Part shown: positions 63,899 through 64,000 of the stretch, piece after piece
How positions within the stretch are numbered: position 1 is the stretch's first letter
How the letters are laid out: every line of letters begins with the position of its first letter
Origin: Orlajensenia flava
Lineage (GTDB): Bacteria; Actinomycetota; Actinomycetes; Actinomycetales; Microbacteriaceae
Length of the DNA stretch: 64,000 nt
Direction of reading: 5' to 3'
Assembly (NCBI RefSeq): GCF_004801905.1
Contig: NZ_SSSN01000003.1
Location: 124,001 to 188,000, forward strand
Notes under the pieces: model-generated
The model's database searches: none
Told to the model about the DNA's origin: nothing
What the model saw: only the letters and a program-made list of their open reading frames with translations
Program-made: the position numbers and the translations under genes

Positions 63899-64000
63899 AT
63901 GTCCGGAATCAGCGCAGAACAGGTAGCGCATCTCGCCAGCCTCGCCCGCATCGACCTCACCGACGACGAGATCGCGAGCCTGACCACCGAGCTCGACCAG
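63899..64000 (+). CDS. gatC: Asp-tRNA(Asn)/Glu-tRNA(Gln) amidotransferase subunit C, 5' part
   Basis: The first 34 codons are in the window and reach its end. They read MSGISAEQVAHLASLARIDL, the typical GatC N-terminus, followed by TDDEIASLTTELDQ. GatC holds together the GatAB heterodimer that converts misacylated Glu-tRNA(Gln) or Asp-tRNA(Asn). gatA and gatB are expected downstream. Confidence 0.9.
   Translation, partial: MSGISAEQVAHLASLARIDLTDDEIASLTTELDQ

Overview
The window is GC-rich, densely coding bacterial chromosome. Gene content and order point to Actinobacteria, most likely the family Microbacteriaceae. The evidence is the actinobacterial core order (yceD-rpmF-rnc-mutM-smc-ftsY-ffh-rpsP-khpA-rimM-trmD-rplS-lepB-rnhB-DUF2469-yraN-comM-dprA-xerC-M23 peptidase-rpsB-tsf-pyrH-frr-cdsA), long alanine/glutamate-rich tails on ribosomal proteins S16 and S2, an F420-type luciferase-like oxidoreductase, a GlgE maltosyltransferase, and many genes whose start codon lies 6-7 nt after a TANNNT -10 box (leaderless transcripts). 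The genus cannot be fixed from the sequence alone. No rRNA, tRNA, CRISPR array, insertion sequence, prophage or plasmid gene was seen, and no gene-free stretch exceeds 300 bases.

Layout. 1-3405: end of a DUF58 gene and a TgpA-like transglutaminase. 3415-5802: yceD, rpmF, rnc, mutM. 5807-14395: smc, ftsY and ffh (chromosome organisation and SRP targeting), with a VOC protein, a flavin oxidoreductase and a DUF2004 protein between them. 14425-19641: an accessory block with an F420-type oxidoreductase, a GH1 beta-glucosidase, a YbdK-type glutamate-cysteine ligase, an EamA exporter and its HTH regulator. 19819-21809: rpsP-khpA-rimM-trmD. 21900-28856: a second accessory block with a CbiX-like chelatase, a divergent VOC/MarR pair sharing mirrored operators, map, a small membrane protein, and a hydrolase paired with an MprF-like lipid aminoacyltransferase. 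29120-36602: rplS, lepB, rnhB, DUF2469, yraN, comM, dprA, a phosphodiesterase and xerC (secretion, RNase HII, DNA uptake, dimer resolution). 36645-41727: M23 peptidase, rpsB, tsf, pyrH, frr, cdsA.

41749-49794 is the least characterised part. It holds a protein with tandem DivIVA-type repeats, a lytic transglycosylase, a small zinc-ribbon-like protein, an alpha/beta hydrolase, an AI-2E family permease, a 537-aa coiled-coil protein built largely of 11-residue repeats, a 607-aa membrane protein with an internal lipobox, and a thioredoxin-TPR protein without CXXC. 49812-59197 is glycogen/alpha-glucan metabolism: glgB-glgE on the minus strand, glgP divergent, then ybaK and glgX on the minus strand. 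59217-64000: nifS-like cysteine desulfurase, mnmA, ligA and the start of gatC (tRNA thiolation, DNA ligation, amidotransferase).

The observations most worth following are the 14-unit hendecad coiled coil beside the lipobox-containing fusion, the mirrored MarR operator-promoters, the symmetric -10 element between glgX and nifS, the terminator-like hairpin carrying the lepB -10 in its loop, the lipid aminoacyltransferase/hydrolase pair, and an apparently favoured GGATGC/GCATCC word that uses otherwise avoided codons.
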